Shown piece by piece: positions 19,406-28,392 of a stretch of DNA of 64,000 bases. Made by a program: the position numbers and the translations under genes. How positions within the stretch are numbered: position 1 is the stretch's first letter; every line of letters starts with the position of its first letter. The notes under the pieces were generated by a model, which was not told the DNA's origin, made no database searches, and worked only from the letters and a program-made list of their open reading frames with translations. Source of the DNA: JAWVFM01 sp963843315 (GTDB taxonomy: Bacteria > Actinomycetota > Thermoleophilia > Solirubrobacterales > 70-9); contig CAWJJU010000003.1 of NCBI GenBank assembly GCA_963843315.1, positions 1 to 64,000 on the forward strand. The letters run 5' to 3'.

Positions 19406-20263
19406 ATGATCGCCAAGCGGGAGCAGACGCATCCCGGGCTGCTCGCCGCGCGCCGTCCCACCGCGCAGGGCCCCGGACCCGATGCCGCATCCCTGCGCAC
19501 CGCCTACCTCGATCTGCTGAAGCTCGCGCTGTGCGACCTCGCCGGCCAGGGCACGACGTCCGTGGGACGGATCCAGGGCGGCGCCACCTTCAACCGGGAG
19601 GTCGAGGGCGAGGGCCTCGCCATCCGCTCGGCCGGCATGGATTGGCCCCTGCACGGCCTGACCATGGTGGGCCTGGGCCGGCTGGACGACGTGCAGGCAT
19701 GCGTCGAGACGCTTGTCGCGGACGGCATCCCCGGCGACCTCATCGAGACGGGGACCTGGCGCGGGGGCTCATCGATCCTCATGCGGGCGACCCTCGACAG
19801 CCTGGGTGCGGACGAGCGGGACGTGTGGCTCGCCGATTCGTTCGCGGGCTTCGCGCCCGACCAGGCCCGCCGCGGCGCCGGCCAGGGCGAGCTGGACGAC
19901 CTCTCCGCCTACGGGTTCCTGCAGGCCCCGCTCGCCGACGTGAAGGCTTCGTTCGCGCGCTTCGGAATCGACCGGGGCGTGCGCTTCCTCGAGGGCTACG
20001 TGGAACAGACGCTCGCGGAGGTGGCCGGCCGGCGCTGGTCGCTCATCCGCGTCGACGTCGACACGCACGACTCCACGGTCTGTGTGCTCGAGTCCCTCTA
20101 TCCCCAGCTCGAGCCGGGCGGCTACGTCGTGATCGACGACTACGGAGCCCTGGACGAGTGCCGCAGCGCGGTCGACGCGTTCCGCGAGCGCCACGGCATC
20201 ACCGAGCCGCTCGTCGAGATCGACTGGACCGGTGTCCGCTGGCGCCGCAAGGCTGGACGATGA
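19406..20263 (+). CDS. TylF/MycF-family O-methyltransferase
   Basis: A protein of 285 residues with the macrocin-O-methyltransferase signature. GDLIETGTWRGGSSILMRA is SAM motif I, and it is followed by WLADSFAGF, RFLEGYVEQTLAEV, LIRVDVDTHDST and GGYVVIDDYGALDECRSAV; the Asp residues of the last two provide the metal site in this family. It would methylate a sugar hydroxyl, here probably on the surface glycan. It starts at ATG 19406 behind a -10-like TAACTT and ends in an ATGA overlap with the StrF-like gene, so the two are co-translated. Confidence 0.87.
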   Translation: MIAKREQTHPGLLAARRPTAQGPGPDAASLRTAYLDLLKLALCDLAGQGTTSVGRIQGGATFNREVEGEGLAIRSAGMDWPLHGLTMVGLGRLDDVQACVETLVADGIPGDLIETGTWRGGSSILMRATLDSLGADERDVWLADSFAGFAPDQARRGAGQGELDDLSAYGFLQAPLADVKASFARFGIDRGVRFLEGYVEQTLAEVAGRRWSLIRVDVDTHDSTVCVLESLYPQLEPGGYVVIDDYGALDECRSAVDAFRERHGITEPLVEIDWTGVRWRRKAGR

Positions 20264-21231
20264 TCGCCTTCGGCAGCTCGATCACAGAGCCCGAGACCTA
20301 CACACGCCGTGCCCAGAAGGGGATCGAGCTCGCGGCGGAGCCCGACTCCAAGGTCCTGGCCATCGCAGCCGCCGGGTCCATCTACCGCAGCTACAACTAC
20401 ATGCTCGACGAGGCCGCCAAGATCGACGACCTGGAGGCCCTGGTCCTCGTCCACCAGGACGCCGAGATCGTCGACACCCAGTTCTGCTCGAAGGTCCGGA
20501 AGGCGCTCGCCGACCCCGAGGTCGCGCTGGCCGGCTGCGTCGGCGCCGTGGGCGTGCGAAGCATCGCCTGGTGGGAGGGGTCGGTCACCTGGGCCTCGTT
20601 CACGCACAGCTTCAAGGAGCTCGGCGGCGGCGAGTACCCGGGCTTCACGTTTCCGGGATCGAACCCGCCCGCCTACGCGCACATCGGCGAGGTCGACACC
20701 ATCGACGGCTTCGTCATGTGCTTCTCCCCCTGGGCCGTCCACAACGTCCGCTTCGACGAGGGCCTTGGCGAGCGGATCCACGGCTACGACTTCGACTACT
20801 GCCTGCAGGTGCGCGAGGCCGGCCGCAAGATCATGACCGCCGACCTCCACGTGATCCACCACCACTCGCTCGACCTCATCGGCGACCCGGACTCGTGGAT
20901 CGCCGCCCACATGAAGGTCGCGGAGAAGTGGGACGGGCGCATGGGCAAGATCGGCCAGGAGGGCGGCGACTGGAAGCAGCGGGCGCGCCGGGCCGAGGCC
21001 ACCGCCGCGGCGGCGCACGCGAAGACGGTCTCGGCCGAGATGAAGGGGGAGGCCCGGATACTCGGCCTCCAGAGGGCGCTCGACGAGGTCACCGGGACGC
21101 TCAGCTGGCGCATCACCAAGCCCATCCGCTGGTTGCGCAAGCGCTTCGGGCCGGCCCCGCCCGAGCCGGAGCACGTGCGGATCACGAAGTTCACGGGCCA
21201 CCTCGACGCAGACCCCGCCAGCGAGCGCTAG
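20260..21231 (+). CDS. StrF-like glycosyltransferase (Glyco_tranf_2_5 type)
   Basis: A protein of 323 residues. The start IAFGSSITEPETY followed by SIYRSYNYMLDEA and LVLVHQDAEIVD is typical of the StrF/Glyco_tranf_2_5 group of GT-A proteins, where HQDAE stands at the metal site. Further on are TIDGFVMCFSPWAV and HGYDFDYCLQVREAG, then HHHS, a conserved histidine cluster. The C-terminal ~80 residues form a coiled-coil-like helical segment ending in LSWRITKPIRWLRKRF, the GT-associated tail. It overlaps the preceding methyltransferase (ATGA) and converges on the next gene with a 4-base overlap. Confidence 0.82.
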   Translation: MIAFGSSITEPETYTRRAQKGIELAAEPDSKVLAIAAAGSIYRSYNYMLDEAAKIDDLEALVLVHQDAEIVDTQFCSKVRKALADPEVALAGCVGAVGVRSIAWWEGSVTWASFTHSFKELGGGEYPGFTFPGSNPPAYAHIGEVDTIDGFVMCFSPWAVHNVRFDEGLGERIHGYDFDYCLQVREAGRKIMTADLHVIHHHSLDLIGDPDSWIAAHMKVAEKWDGRMGKIGQEGGDWKQRARRAEATAAAAHAKTVSAEMKGEARILGLQRALDEVTGTLSWRITKPIRWLRKRFGPAPPEPEHVRITKFTGHLDADPASER

Positions 21232-22211
21232 TCGCCGTCCTCCAGGGCCCGGCGGATCTCCTCGCGCGAGAAGAGCGGCTCGCCCCCCTGGCGCATCCCG
21301 GAGATCCTCTCGCCGACCGAGAAGGCCTTCGACTCGAGCATCTTCCGCAGCAGGTGCTCGAGTTGGTCGGCACGCTCACGCAGCCGGTTGGCCTCCATCG
21401 CGCTCGCGATCCCGTTGGCGACGTGGAGGACCCTGTTCGCTTCCAGGCGGGCGACCAGCGGGTTGCGATCCCAGGGCGCCAGCAGAGCCTCGAGGTCTGC
21501 CGAGTAGGAGGCGGCCGAGCGCCAAACGACGCCGAGGCCGAAGAATGCGGGCACGAGGACGTAGCGCAGGTCGTCGCGGCCCTCCACGAAGTCCTCGATG
21601 GCCGTGCCCACGCCGTTGCGCTCACCTCCCTCCGTCGCTGCGGCGTACTTGTAGGGCAGCCCCCCGTGATGGACTCCCTCGATCCCGGGGAAGAGATGCG
21701 CCCCCTCGGCCATGGGCCGGCGTGCCTTTGGCGGGATCGCCTCAGGCGCGTAGTAGGTGTCGCGCCGCGCGTGCGGCCACGCGACGTCGTGGAGGATGAC
21801 CAGCGGAAGCCCGGCGTCCCCGGCCCGCTCCTGCACGAGCCGCAGCTCCGATGAGACGGTGTAGTAGTTGTGATCGCCGTCGAGGATTACCGCGTCGCGC
21901 GGCTCGATCTCGCCCAGGGCCTTCAGACTCGGCTCGCGAATCAGCTCCAGGGCGGGTGACGTGGCCGCCAGTTCCTCCAGCTCGGGCTGCGGCTCTGGAT
22001 CGATCGCCGCCACCGTCGAGCCATGGCTGTCCGCCCAGCGAAGGAGCAGCACCGTGAGATCCCCCGCGTAGGCACCCACCTCGATCACGGATCGTGGGCG
22101 CGCGGCGTCCAAGCAGGCGAAGAAGACCTCGGAGAGTGTCGCTAGGGACGAGCCCCACCGACCCGGGTCATTTTGGAAGGGGTCGGCCTCCTGTCCTCCG
22201 ACCACCGGCAT
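21228..22211 (-). CDS. SAM-dependent methyltransferase, cephalosporin-hydroxylase/CmcI-like
   Basis: A protein of 327 residues. Motif I is SVIEVGAYAGDLTVLLLRWA, followed by IDPEP, then AVILDGDHNYYTVSSEL, the DGDHNY signature of Methyltransf_24/CmcI-like proteins. A C-terminal helical region (ANRLRERADQLEHLLRKML) may oligomerise. The start is the ATG at 22211, because upstream in-frame codons run into the transporter gene. It follows the Wzm gene by 46 bases on the same strand and is probably in the export operon, methylating a glycan end. Terminal methylation is known to set chain length in some ABC-exported O-antigens, a role that remains inference here. Confidence 0.75.
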   Translation of the reverse strand: MPVVGGQEADPFQNDPGRWGSSLATLSEVFFACLDAARPRSVIEVGAYAGDLTVLLLRWADSHGSTVAAIDPEPQPELEELAATSPALELIREPSLKALGEIEPRDAVILDGDHNYYTVSSELRLVQERAGDAGLPLVILHDVAWPHARRDTYYAPEAIPPKARRPMAEGAHLFPGIEGVHHGGLPYKYAAATEGGERNGVGTAIEDFVEGRDDLRYVLVPAFFGLGVVWRSAASYSADLEALLAPWDRNPLVARLEANRVLHVANGIASAMEANRLRERADQLEHLLRKMLESKAFSVGERISGMRQGGEPLFSREEIRRALEDGD

Positions 22212-22257
22212 CGGCGCAGTCTGACATAGGCATCGCAGGGATCGGGACTCGGCGGGA

Positions 22258-23115
22258 CTAGAGCGCCTCGGCGATCCGCGGCGCCTCGCGGTTGAACACC
22301 ACAACCGCGGCGACGCCGATGGCCACCGTGATCCCGATCGGCGCCGCGAGCAACCAGTCGTGGCCCAGGAGCGCCGCCGGCAACGGCGCGGACTGGTCGA
22401 TCACCGACCAGCGCGCGAGCTCCAGCAGTGAGGCGAGTGGGTTCAGCGCGAAGATGATGCGCTGCATGGTTTCCGGGACGATCGGCGAGCCGGCGACGTA
22501 GACGATGGGCGTCGCGTAGAAGAGCGTTGCGACAAACACGCCCCAGATGATCCGCGTGTCCCGGAATCGCGGGAAGAGCGCAGCGACGAGCATCGACACC
22601 AGGCCGGTGAAGCCAAACAGCGCGGCGATCACGAGCGGGAACGCGAGCCAGGACCAGGCCGGTGTGATGCCGAACGCGAACAGGAAGACGAAGACGACCA
22701 GAAGGTTCAGCGCCAGGTTGAAAAACGCGGTCATCACGACCGCGAGCGGGATGACCAGGCGCGGGAACTGCGTCTTGCGGACCACGCCCTCCTGGGCGAC
22801 GATGGAGACGACCGCGCTCAGCGTCCCCTCCTGGAAGAAGCCGAAGAGCACGATGTTCATCAGCAGGACCACCGGATAGTGGTTGACCACGTTGCCGAGC
22901 CCAAAGATCTGCGTGAACACGGTGAGGAGGACCGCGTAGAGCATCAGCGGGCGCATCAGCGTCCACAGGTAGCCGAGCGCGGTGTCGAAGTAGGTGCGTT
23001 TGAACTCGACCACGGAGATGATGTAGAGGAGGTCGAAGAACCGCCGCCAGCCGCCGCCGACGGCCGACGGGCCGCGGACCTCGCGCAGCACGGGCGTCTC
23101 CTGCGCGGCGCTCAC
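22258..23115 (-). CDS. wzm: ABC-2 polysaccharide exporter permease (Wzm/TagG type)
   Basis: A protein of 285 residues with six TM helices typical of ABC-2 permeases. The cytoplasmic amphipathic start FFDLLYIISVVEFKRTYFDT precedes LGYLWTLMRPLMLYAVLLTV, a hallmark of TagG/Wzm proteins. With the adjacent ATPase it would export a finished lipid-linked polysaccharide. Its GTG start overlaps the ATPase stop, so the pair is translationally coupled. The presence of this route beside a Wzx flippase and ligases means two export strategies share one locus. Confidence 0.92.
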   Translation of the reverse strand: MSAAQETPVLREVRGPSAVGGGWRRFFDLLYIISVVEFKRTYFDTALGYLWTLMRPLMLYAVLLTVFTQIFGLGNVVNHYPVVLLMNIVLFGFFQEGTLSAVVSIVAQEGVVRKTQFPRLVIPLAVVMTAFFNLALNLLVVFVFLFAFGITPAWSWLAFPLVIAALFGFTGLVSMLVAALFPRFRDTRIIWGVFVATLFYATPIVYVAGSPIVPETMQRIIFALNPLASLLELARWSVIDQSAPLPAALLGHDWLLAAPIGITVAIGVAAVVVFNREAPRIAEAL

Positions 23116-24398
23116 GATGCCGCCGGCGGGTCGTCGGGGATGGCCTCGCCGTCGACCTCGACGCTCACGATCCCCGGGCCCTGACGGGTGCCGAAGACCA
23201 CGAAGTCCAGAAGCTGGAGAATTTGGAGGGCCACGTCTCCCTGCGTGCGGTTGCGGGAGATCCAGCAGTTCACGTAGTAGCGGCCGGGGAGCAGCGGGTT
23301 CTCCATCGTGGCGCTCACCCGCGCCCGCTGGCCGGGAAGGAGGCGATCGGGCTCCCCGTCGGCAATCGTGAGCTCCTGGTTGAAGCCGAAGACGCGGACG
23401 CCCGCCGAGTCGAGGAAATGCAGGCCGAAGACGGGCTCGATCAGCTCGTCGCGGGCGCGGACGACCATGTTGATCTTGATCGGCTCGCCCTGCTCGACGT
23501 TCTCGGTCGGCGTGCCGTCGGCGCCCTCCAGCCAGACCTCCTCCACGGTCGCGTGGACGTCGGGCACGCCGCTGTACTGGGGGCGCTGGTCGCCGTCGCC
23601 GGCGAAGTTGAGCCGGTAGTAGCGCAGCGCGGCCTCCTCAGGATCGCCGATGAACTGCACCTCGCTGTCGTGGATCAGCATGGCGCGGTGGCAGAATGCC
23701 TCCACCAGGCCCATGTCGTGGGTGACGAGCACCACGGTCTTTCCCGCGCGCCGGCGCTCTCGAAAGACGTCGGTGCACTTCTGCGCGAAGGCGGCGTCGC
23801 CCACCGCCAGGACCTCGTCGACCAGCAGGATGTCGGCATCGGCCTGGACCATCACCGCGAACGCCAGCCGCACGAGCATGCCCGACGAGTAGTTCTTCAG
23901 CTTCATGTCGGTGAAGTCACGGAGCTCGGCGAAGTCGAGCACCGCGTCAAGCCTCCGCGCCGCGTCGCGGCGCGAGAGGCCCATCATCACCCCGTTCAGG
24001 GCCACGTTCTCGCGGGCGGTGAGGTCGTTGTTGAAGCCCACTCCCAATTCGATGAACGGCGCGAGACGGCCCGCGATGCGGATCGTGCCGGCGTCGGCCC
24101 GGTAGATGCTCGCGAGAACCTTCAGCAGCGTGCTCTTGCCGGAGCCGTTGCGCCCGACGATCCCGAAGAACTCGCCCCTGTGGATGTCGAACGACACTCC
24201 TCGGAGGGCGTGAAGGTCCGTGAACTCAGCGCGACGAAAGGGGTGCGTGGCGCGCTCTCGAAACGAGTTCGCAAGGTGCTTGGGAATCCGGAACGTCTTG
24301 TCTATCCCCCGCGCCTCGATGACCACCGGGGCGTCCAGGCGACTGGAGGCGTCCTCATTTCGCCTGGGGGCGGTGGGGGAAGCGGTCGCGTCGCTCAT
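23112..24398 (-). CDS. wzt: ABC exporter ATPase with C-terminal glycan-binding domain (Wzt type)
   Basis: A protein of 428 residues. The N-terminal ATPase has Walker A GRNGSGKSTLLK, ENVALNGVMMGLSR, the signature YSSGMLVRLAFA and Walker B ILLVDEVLAVGD. Residues about 265-420 form a beta-sandwich Wzt_C-like domain (VWLEGADGTPTENVEQGEPI and YYVNCWISRNRTQGD) known to recognise the non-reducing end of the exported glycan. It energises the Wzm permease encoded immediately downstream with a 4-base overlap. It is divergent from the sulfotransferase gene 50 bases away. Confidence 0.93.
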   Translation of the reverse strand: MSDATASPTAPRRNEDASSRLDAPVVIEARGIDKTFRIPKHLANSFRERATHPFRRAEFTDLHALRGVSFDIHRGEFFGIVGRNGSGKSTLLKVLASIYRADAGTIRIAGRLAPFIELGVGFNNDLTARENVALNGVMMGLSRRDAARRLDAVLDFAELRDFTDMKLKNYSSGMLVRLAFAVMVQADADILLVDEVLAVGDAAFAQKCTDVFRERRRAGKTVVLVTHDMGLVEAFCHRAMLIHDSEVQFIGDPEEAALRYYRLNFAGDGDQRPQYSGVPDVHATVEEVWLEGADGTPTENVEQGEPIKINMVVRARDELIEPVFGLHFLDSAGVRVFGFNQELTIADGEPDRLLPGQRARVSATMENPLLPGRYYVNCWISRNRTQGDVALQILQLLDFVVFGTRQGPGIVSVEVDGEAIPDDPPAAS

Positions 24399-24448
24399 CG
24401 CAAACTAGAGTCTCGCGTCTTGAGCGCTGCAGCGGGGTTTCGGTTCGC

Positions 24449-25405
24449 ATGATTGGGCGTCGCAGGGACCGCCCCGGCGAGGTCGAGGAGCGAATGGTCT
24501 GGATCCTCGGCGGGCCGCGCACGGGCTCGAGCTGGCTGATGAACCTCATCACCCACCCGCTGGTGGCGGTGGCCGCGGGATCGGGGTCCGCCCCGAGGCC
24601 CGGCCAGAGCGGTGCCACTGCCTACGCCATTCCCATCAATGAGCCCTACCTGGGGGCCCACCTGGCCCCGATCGAGACGCTTCACCCCGTCGGTGTCTTC
24701 ACCCCCGCCGAGGTGCGCGAGGGCGACCCGAGCTACTTCTTCTCCCCGCAGTTCGAGGCGGTCTGGCGGCCGCGGCTGCGAGAGCTGATCGTCGCCAGGA
24801 TCGGCGCGCAGGCCACAGCGGCGGCGGCCGAACACGGCCTCATAAACCCCCTCGTGATCTGCAAGGAGCCCAACGGCTCCCAGGCCGCGCCGGTGATCGC
24901 CTCCACCCTGCCGGGCTGCCGGCTGCTCTTCCTCGTGCGCGACGGCCGCGATGTCCTGGACTCGCTGCTCGACGCGGTCGCCCCGGGCTCGTGGCTTGCG
25001 GGCTCGCTTGACACCGAGGCGGTCGCCACGCCCGCGGGCCGCCTGGATTTCCTGCGGCGAAACGCCTGGCTGTGGCTGCACCGCACCACCATGATCCAGC
25101 GCGCGGTCGGCGCCCACGCGCCCGCCCTCACCCACACCGTTCGCTACGAGAACCTGCTGGCCGACACGCCGGCGACCCTGGGCGCGATCGCCGGCTGGCT
25201 CGGCGCGAATCCGGGTGAGAGCGCCTTGGCCGAGGCCGTTCAGGCGAACGCCTTCGCGGCGCTGCCGGCCGAGGCCCGCGGGCGCGGCAAGGCATCGCGC
25301 TTCGCCGAGCCGGGTCATTGGCGCGAGGGCCTGAGCAAGGACGAGCGCGAGCTCGTCAACGAGATCCTGGGCCCAAAGCTGGACGAGCTCGGCTACCCGA
25401 CCTGA
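24449..25405 (+). CDS. Sulfotransferase
   Basis: A protein of 318 residues with the two PAPS-binding elements of the family: the 5'-phosphosulfate loop LGGPRTGSSWLMNLI near the N-terminus and the 3'-phosphate motif FLVRDGRDVLDSLL in the middle. YENLLADTPATLGAIAGWLG and a C-terminal GRGKASRFAEPGHW segment are also typical of Sulfotransfer_3-like proteins. It would sulfate a surface glycan or lipid. ATG 24449 or the in-frame ATG at 24494, closer to the conserved core, could be the start. It converges on a GT2 gene with a 13-base overlap. Confidence 0.85.
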   Translation: MIGRRRDRPGEVEERMVWILGGPRTGSSWLMNLITHPLVAVAAGSGSAPRPGQSGATAYAIPINEPYLGAHLAPIETLHPVGVFTPAEVREGDPSYFFSPQFEAVWRPRLRELIVARIGAQATAAAAEHGLINPLVICKEPNGSQAAPVIASTLPGCRLLFLVRDGRDVLDSLLDAVAPGSWLAGSLDTEAVATPAGRLDFLRRNAWLWLHRTTMIQRAVGAHAPALTHTVRYENLLADTPATLGAIAGWLGANPGESALAEAVQANAFAALPAEARGRGKASRFAEPGHWREGLSKDERELVNEILGPKLDELGYPT

Positions 25406-26445
25406 CGGTGCAGGCGGCGGCGCCGCGAGACTCGCCGCGTGACCATACGAAGCGGACCGTCGCCCGCCGGGGAAGCCAGCAGCGCCTCGCCGGGGAATGG
25501 CCTGGACCGGGTCACGGCCCGGTAGCCGGCAAGCCTGCCCGCCACACCCGCGAGGTTGCGGTCGGCGAGCGCCTGGCCGCTACAGACGACCAGGTCGGCC
25601 AGGAGGACGCGCAGCATCCGGCCCGGGCTCTTCAGCACGGACCATTTGCGGACCGTGTAACCGCGCGCGAAGCCGGCCAGATAGTTCTTGCGCGCCGAGC
25701 CCGTGCCGAGCGTGGATGAGTGGGCATGGGTGCCCATGGCGTCGATCGCGAGGGCACACGTGCCTCCGTCGGCGCGCATGCGAAGGGCGAGATCGAGGTC
25801 CTCGCCGTACGCGAAGAGCGCGTCGTCGAACCCACCAACGCGCAGGAACGCCTCGCGATCGAAAGCCGCCGCCGCTCCGGCCGGCCCCACGGGCGGAGAG
25901 GCGATCTCCGCCGCCGCCAGCGGCTCGCCATTCAGGTACGGGAAGGCCATCAGGGTCAGGCCGCAGCCGATTCCGGCGAGATCGATCCGCCAGGGCTGGC
26001 CGGCCTCGCGCAACACTCCGGAGACCATCGTCACTCCCGCTCGTGCACTCAGCGGGCGCAGGATCGCCTCGACGAACCCGGGGTCGGCGACGCAGTCGTC
26101 GTTCAGCAGCACGATGGCCCTGCCGCGCGCCTGCTCTGCCGCCAGGTTGACCGCGCGCCCGAAACCGGCGTTCTCCTCCAGCGCGATGACCCTCACGTGG
26201 GCGAACCCGCCTGCGAGCGCCGTGATGGTGCCGTTCGCCGAGCCGTTGTCGACGACGATCACCTCCGTCTCGTCGGGCACGGTCTCGATGGAGCGAAGCA
26301 GCCGTTCCAGGGGAGCGCCGCCGCTCGTGGACGGGATGATCACCGACGCCCGAAGGGTCGGTTCGGCCCCGTTGCCGGCCGGGGCTTGCGCCGCAGTGTC
26401 GTCCGCGGCTCCCTCCGCGGAAATTACCTTTGCCACGATGCTCAC
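25393..26445 (-). CDS. Family 2 glycosyltransferase (rhamnosyltransferase-like)
   Basis: About 350 residues. Core elements are RASVIIPSTSGGAPLERLL, VIVVDNGSANGT, EENAGFGRAVNLAAEQA, the metal site LLNDDCVADP and VGGFDDALFAYGEDLDLALR. The C-terminal 90 residues, with ARKNYLAGFARGYTVRKWSV, are shared in pattern with the GT2 at 29758-30717 (AKNELMGFARGYMLGRYRV), so the two are paralogs. The start is set at GTG 26445 from where homology-like sequence begins. A longer open frame upstream only mirrors the ligase gene. It follows the ligase gene 26471-28261 by 25 bases. Confidence 0.83.
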   Translation of the reverse strand: MSIVAKVISAEGAADDTAAQAPAGNGAEPTLRASVIIPSTSGGAPLERLLRSIETVPDETEVIVVDNGSANGTITALAGGFAHVRVIALEENAGFGRAVNLAAEQARGRAIVLLNDDCVADPGFVEAILRPLSARAGVTMVSGVLREAGQPWRIDLAGIGCGLTLMAFPYLNGEPLAAAEIASPPVGPAGAAAAFDREAFLRVGGFDDALFAYGEDLDLALRMRADGGTCALAIDAMGTHAHSSTLGTGSARKNYLAGFARGYTVRKWSVLKSPGRMLRVLLADLVVCSGQALADRNLAGVAGRLAGYRAVTRSRPFPGEALLASPAGDGPLRMVTRRVSRRRRLHRQVG

Positions 26446-26470
26446 GGTACCAACGGGAACGCCCGATCCC

Positions 26471-28261
26471 TCATCGCGGAAGCGGCGCCGGGGCAAGGGC
26501 TTTGGCGACCAGCCGGTCGTCGTGAGAGAGCTTGCGATCGCCCTGCCGCCGGGCGATCTCCGAGGCGACGATCCATCCCTGCCAGTCGAGGCTCGCCCGC
26601 GCCACGGCCTCGCCGGCGGCCAGCTGCGCCGCGGTGAGGTTTCCGGCCGCCTCCTGCACCAGCGCCAGCTGGATCCGTGGCGCCGCGGCGAAGGGCTCCA
26701 CGTCAGCGGCGCTCTGCGCCTCCTCCGCCGCGGATGCCAGGTCCCCTCGCGCCGCCGCGTCGCGGCTTGTCGACAGGTGATGGTTGGCGAGCAGGGTCGT
26801 TCCCGCCGCCCACAGGCATATCCACGCCGCCGCGACCACGCCGGCGAGCGCCGCCGCGGTCCATGCTCCTCGCCGTGGGCTCGCCGCCGGGCGCGCCACC
26901 AGCAGCGCCGCCGCCGCGATGACCGGAGCGAAGACGGCGACCAGCTGGAACGTCCAGTCGACGCCGGCGCCGAGTGCCCCGGCCACCACGACCGCGAGCA
27001 GCGCCGCGGCCTCGGCCTCACCGCGGTAGGCGCGACGCCATCCCGCGAGCAGGGTGATCGCCAGGAACGCCGCCAGGAGGGCGAGCCCGATGACGCCGAG
27101 CTCGGCCAGCGTCTCCAGATAGAGGGAGTGGGCGTTGTGGACCGCCGTCGGCAGCTTGGGCTGGACGTTCCAGTAGAGCTCCCAGTTGCCGCCCCCGATC
27201 CCGTGGACCGGACTGGATCCGAACGCGTCGAGGGCGGACTGCCAGTACTGGTAGCGGCCGCTGCCCGACGAGTTGAGCAGGTCGCGCTGCCCCGGGCTGG
27301 CGCTCGTTCCCGGGTCGCCCATGTGGGCGAAGGCGATGCTGAGGACCACGACGAGCACGGCGCCGCCGGCGGCGATGACCCGGGGATGCCACGGCGCCCC
27401 GCTCCTGACGCCGTCGAGGCGACGCTCGACAAGCGCGTAGGCCAGACCTGCGACGGCGCACACAGCAACCGTGGCGAACGCGTCGACGACGCCCTGGTCG
27501 CGCGCGGCGGAGGTCACCAGCGCGTGCAGGAGGTCGGGCTGCGCCTGGGCGATCGCGCTCAGGACGACGGCGCCCAGCCCACCGATCGCCGCCCCCACGA
27601 CGACCCTTGCCCGGCGCGAGTCGAGCCACGCGAGGACGGCCACGCCGGCGATCGCCTGGCCGATCCCGCCTCGCGAGGCGGTGAGGTAGAGCACCAGCCC
27701 GTAGGCGGGGATCGTGGCGACCGCCAGCGCGCGGACCAGGCGCGAGGCGGCGTGCGCGCTCCACCACGTCGAGAGCACGACGCCCGTGGCGACGAACGCC
27801 GCCAGCCCGTTCCAGTAGCCGATCGGATAGCTCAGCCGGCCCGCGGCGCCGGGGATGCGCGCGAAGATGTCGCGGTCCGCCCCGCCGAAGAGCGAGGGGT
27901 CGAGGCGCCCCGCCAGGGAGGCGACGACGACGATCGCGATGCCACCGGCGATTCCCCCCAGCCATGCCCGCGCTCCCGCCTTCGGCGTCCAGGCGAGCAC
28001 GCCGGCGAAGATCCCGACGTAGGTGGCCGCCCTCACGGCCGCCGTGAAGGCGCGACCCGCGTCGTTGGCCCAGATCATCGACAGGGCCGCGAGCGCCGCG
28101 AGCGCGGCGAGCGCTCCCCCGGCGGCGAGAGCCGAGCCTGCGGCCGCCGGCAGGCCGCGGCAGACGACCAGCCCGCCGAGCGTGGCGAACCACGCCACGA
28201 CGCACACGATCGCGACCGTGTTGGACGAATAGCCTCCCTGCGCGAAGGCAAGCGCTGCCAC
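26471..28261 (-). CDS. O-antigen ligase family protein with TPR-like C-terminus (paralog of 10044-11927)
   Basis: A protein of 596 residues. The N-terminal AALAFAQGGYSS repeats the ALAQGGYSA start of the paralog. It has about ten or more TM helices, the loop YWQSALDAFGSSPVHGIGGG, NAHSLYLETLAELGVIG, and a C-terminal TPR-like tail (AAARGDLASAAEEAQSAADV). No ATG lies nearby and GTG 28261 is the first usable start; a weaker CTG start slightly upstream would complete the first TM. It lies divergent from a mini-anchored protein and a glycoside hydrolase, the same arrangement as around 10-15 kb. Confidence 0.83.
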   Translation of the reverse strand: MAALAFAQGGYSSNTVAIVCVVAWFATLGGLVVCRGLPAAAGSALAAGGALAALAALAALSMIWANDAGRAFTAAVRAATYVGIFAGVLAWTPKAGARAWLGGIAGGIAIVVVASLAGRLDPSLFGGADRDIFARIPGAAGRLSYPIGYWNGLAAFVATGVVLSTWWSAHAASRLVRALAVATIPAYGLVLYLTASRGGIGQAIAGVAVLAWLDSRRARVVVGAAIGGLGAVVLSAIAQAQPDLLHALVTSAARDQGVVDAFATVAVCAVAGLAYALVERRLDGVRSGAPWHPRVIAAGGAVLVVVLSIAFAHMGDPGTSASPGQRDLLNSSGSGRYQYWQSALDAFGSSPVHGIGGGNWELYWNVQPKLPTAVHNAHSLYLETLAELGVIGLALLAAFLAITLLAGWRRAYRGEAEAAALLAVVVAGALGAGVDWTFQLVAVFAPVIAAAALLVARPAASPRRGAWTAAALAGVVAAAWICLWAAGTTLLANHHLSTSRDAAARGDLASAAEEAQSAADVEPFAAAPRIQLALVQEAAGNLTAAQLAAGEAVARASLDWQGWIVASEIARRQGDRKLSHDDRLVAKALAPAPLPR

Positions 28262-28392
28262 CCCGGCGGCGATCGCGCTGGCCGCTGCGGCGTCCGGGGA
28301 GCGGGGGTGGCTATTCAGGGCCCATCCCTTTCATTCACTAACCTTCAGCCCGGATGCGGCGGCTTACCGGGCGGCGACAGTCTAGGCAGCGC

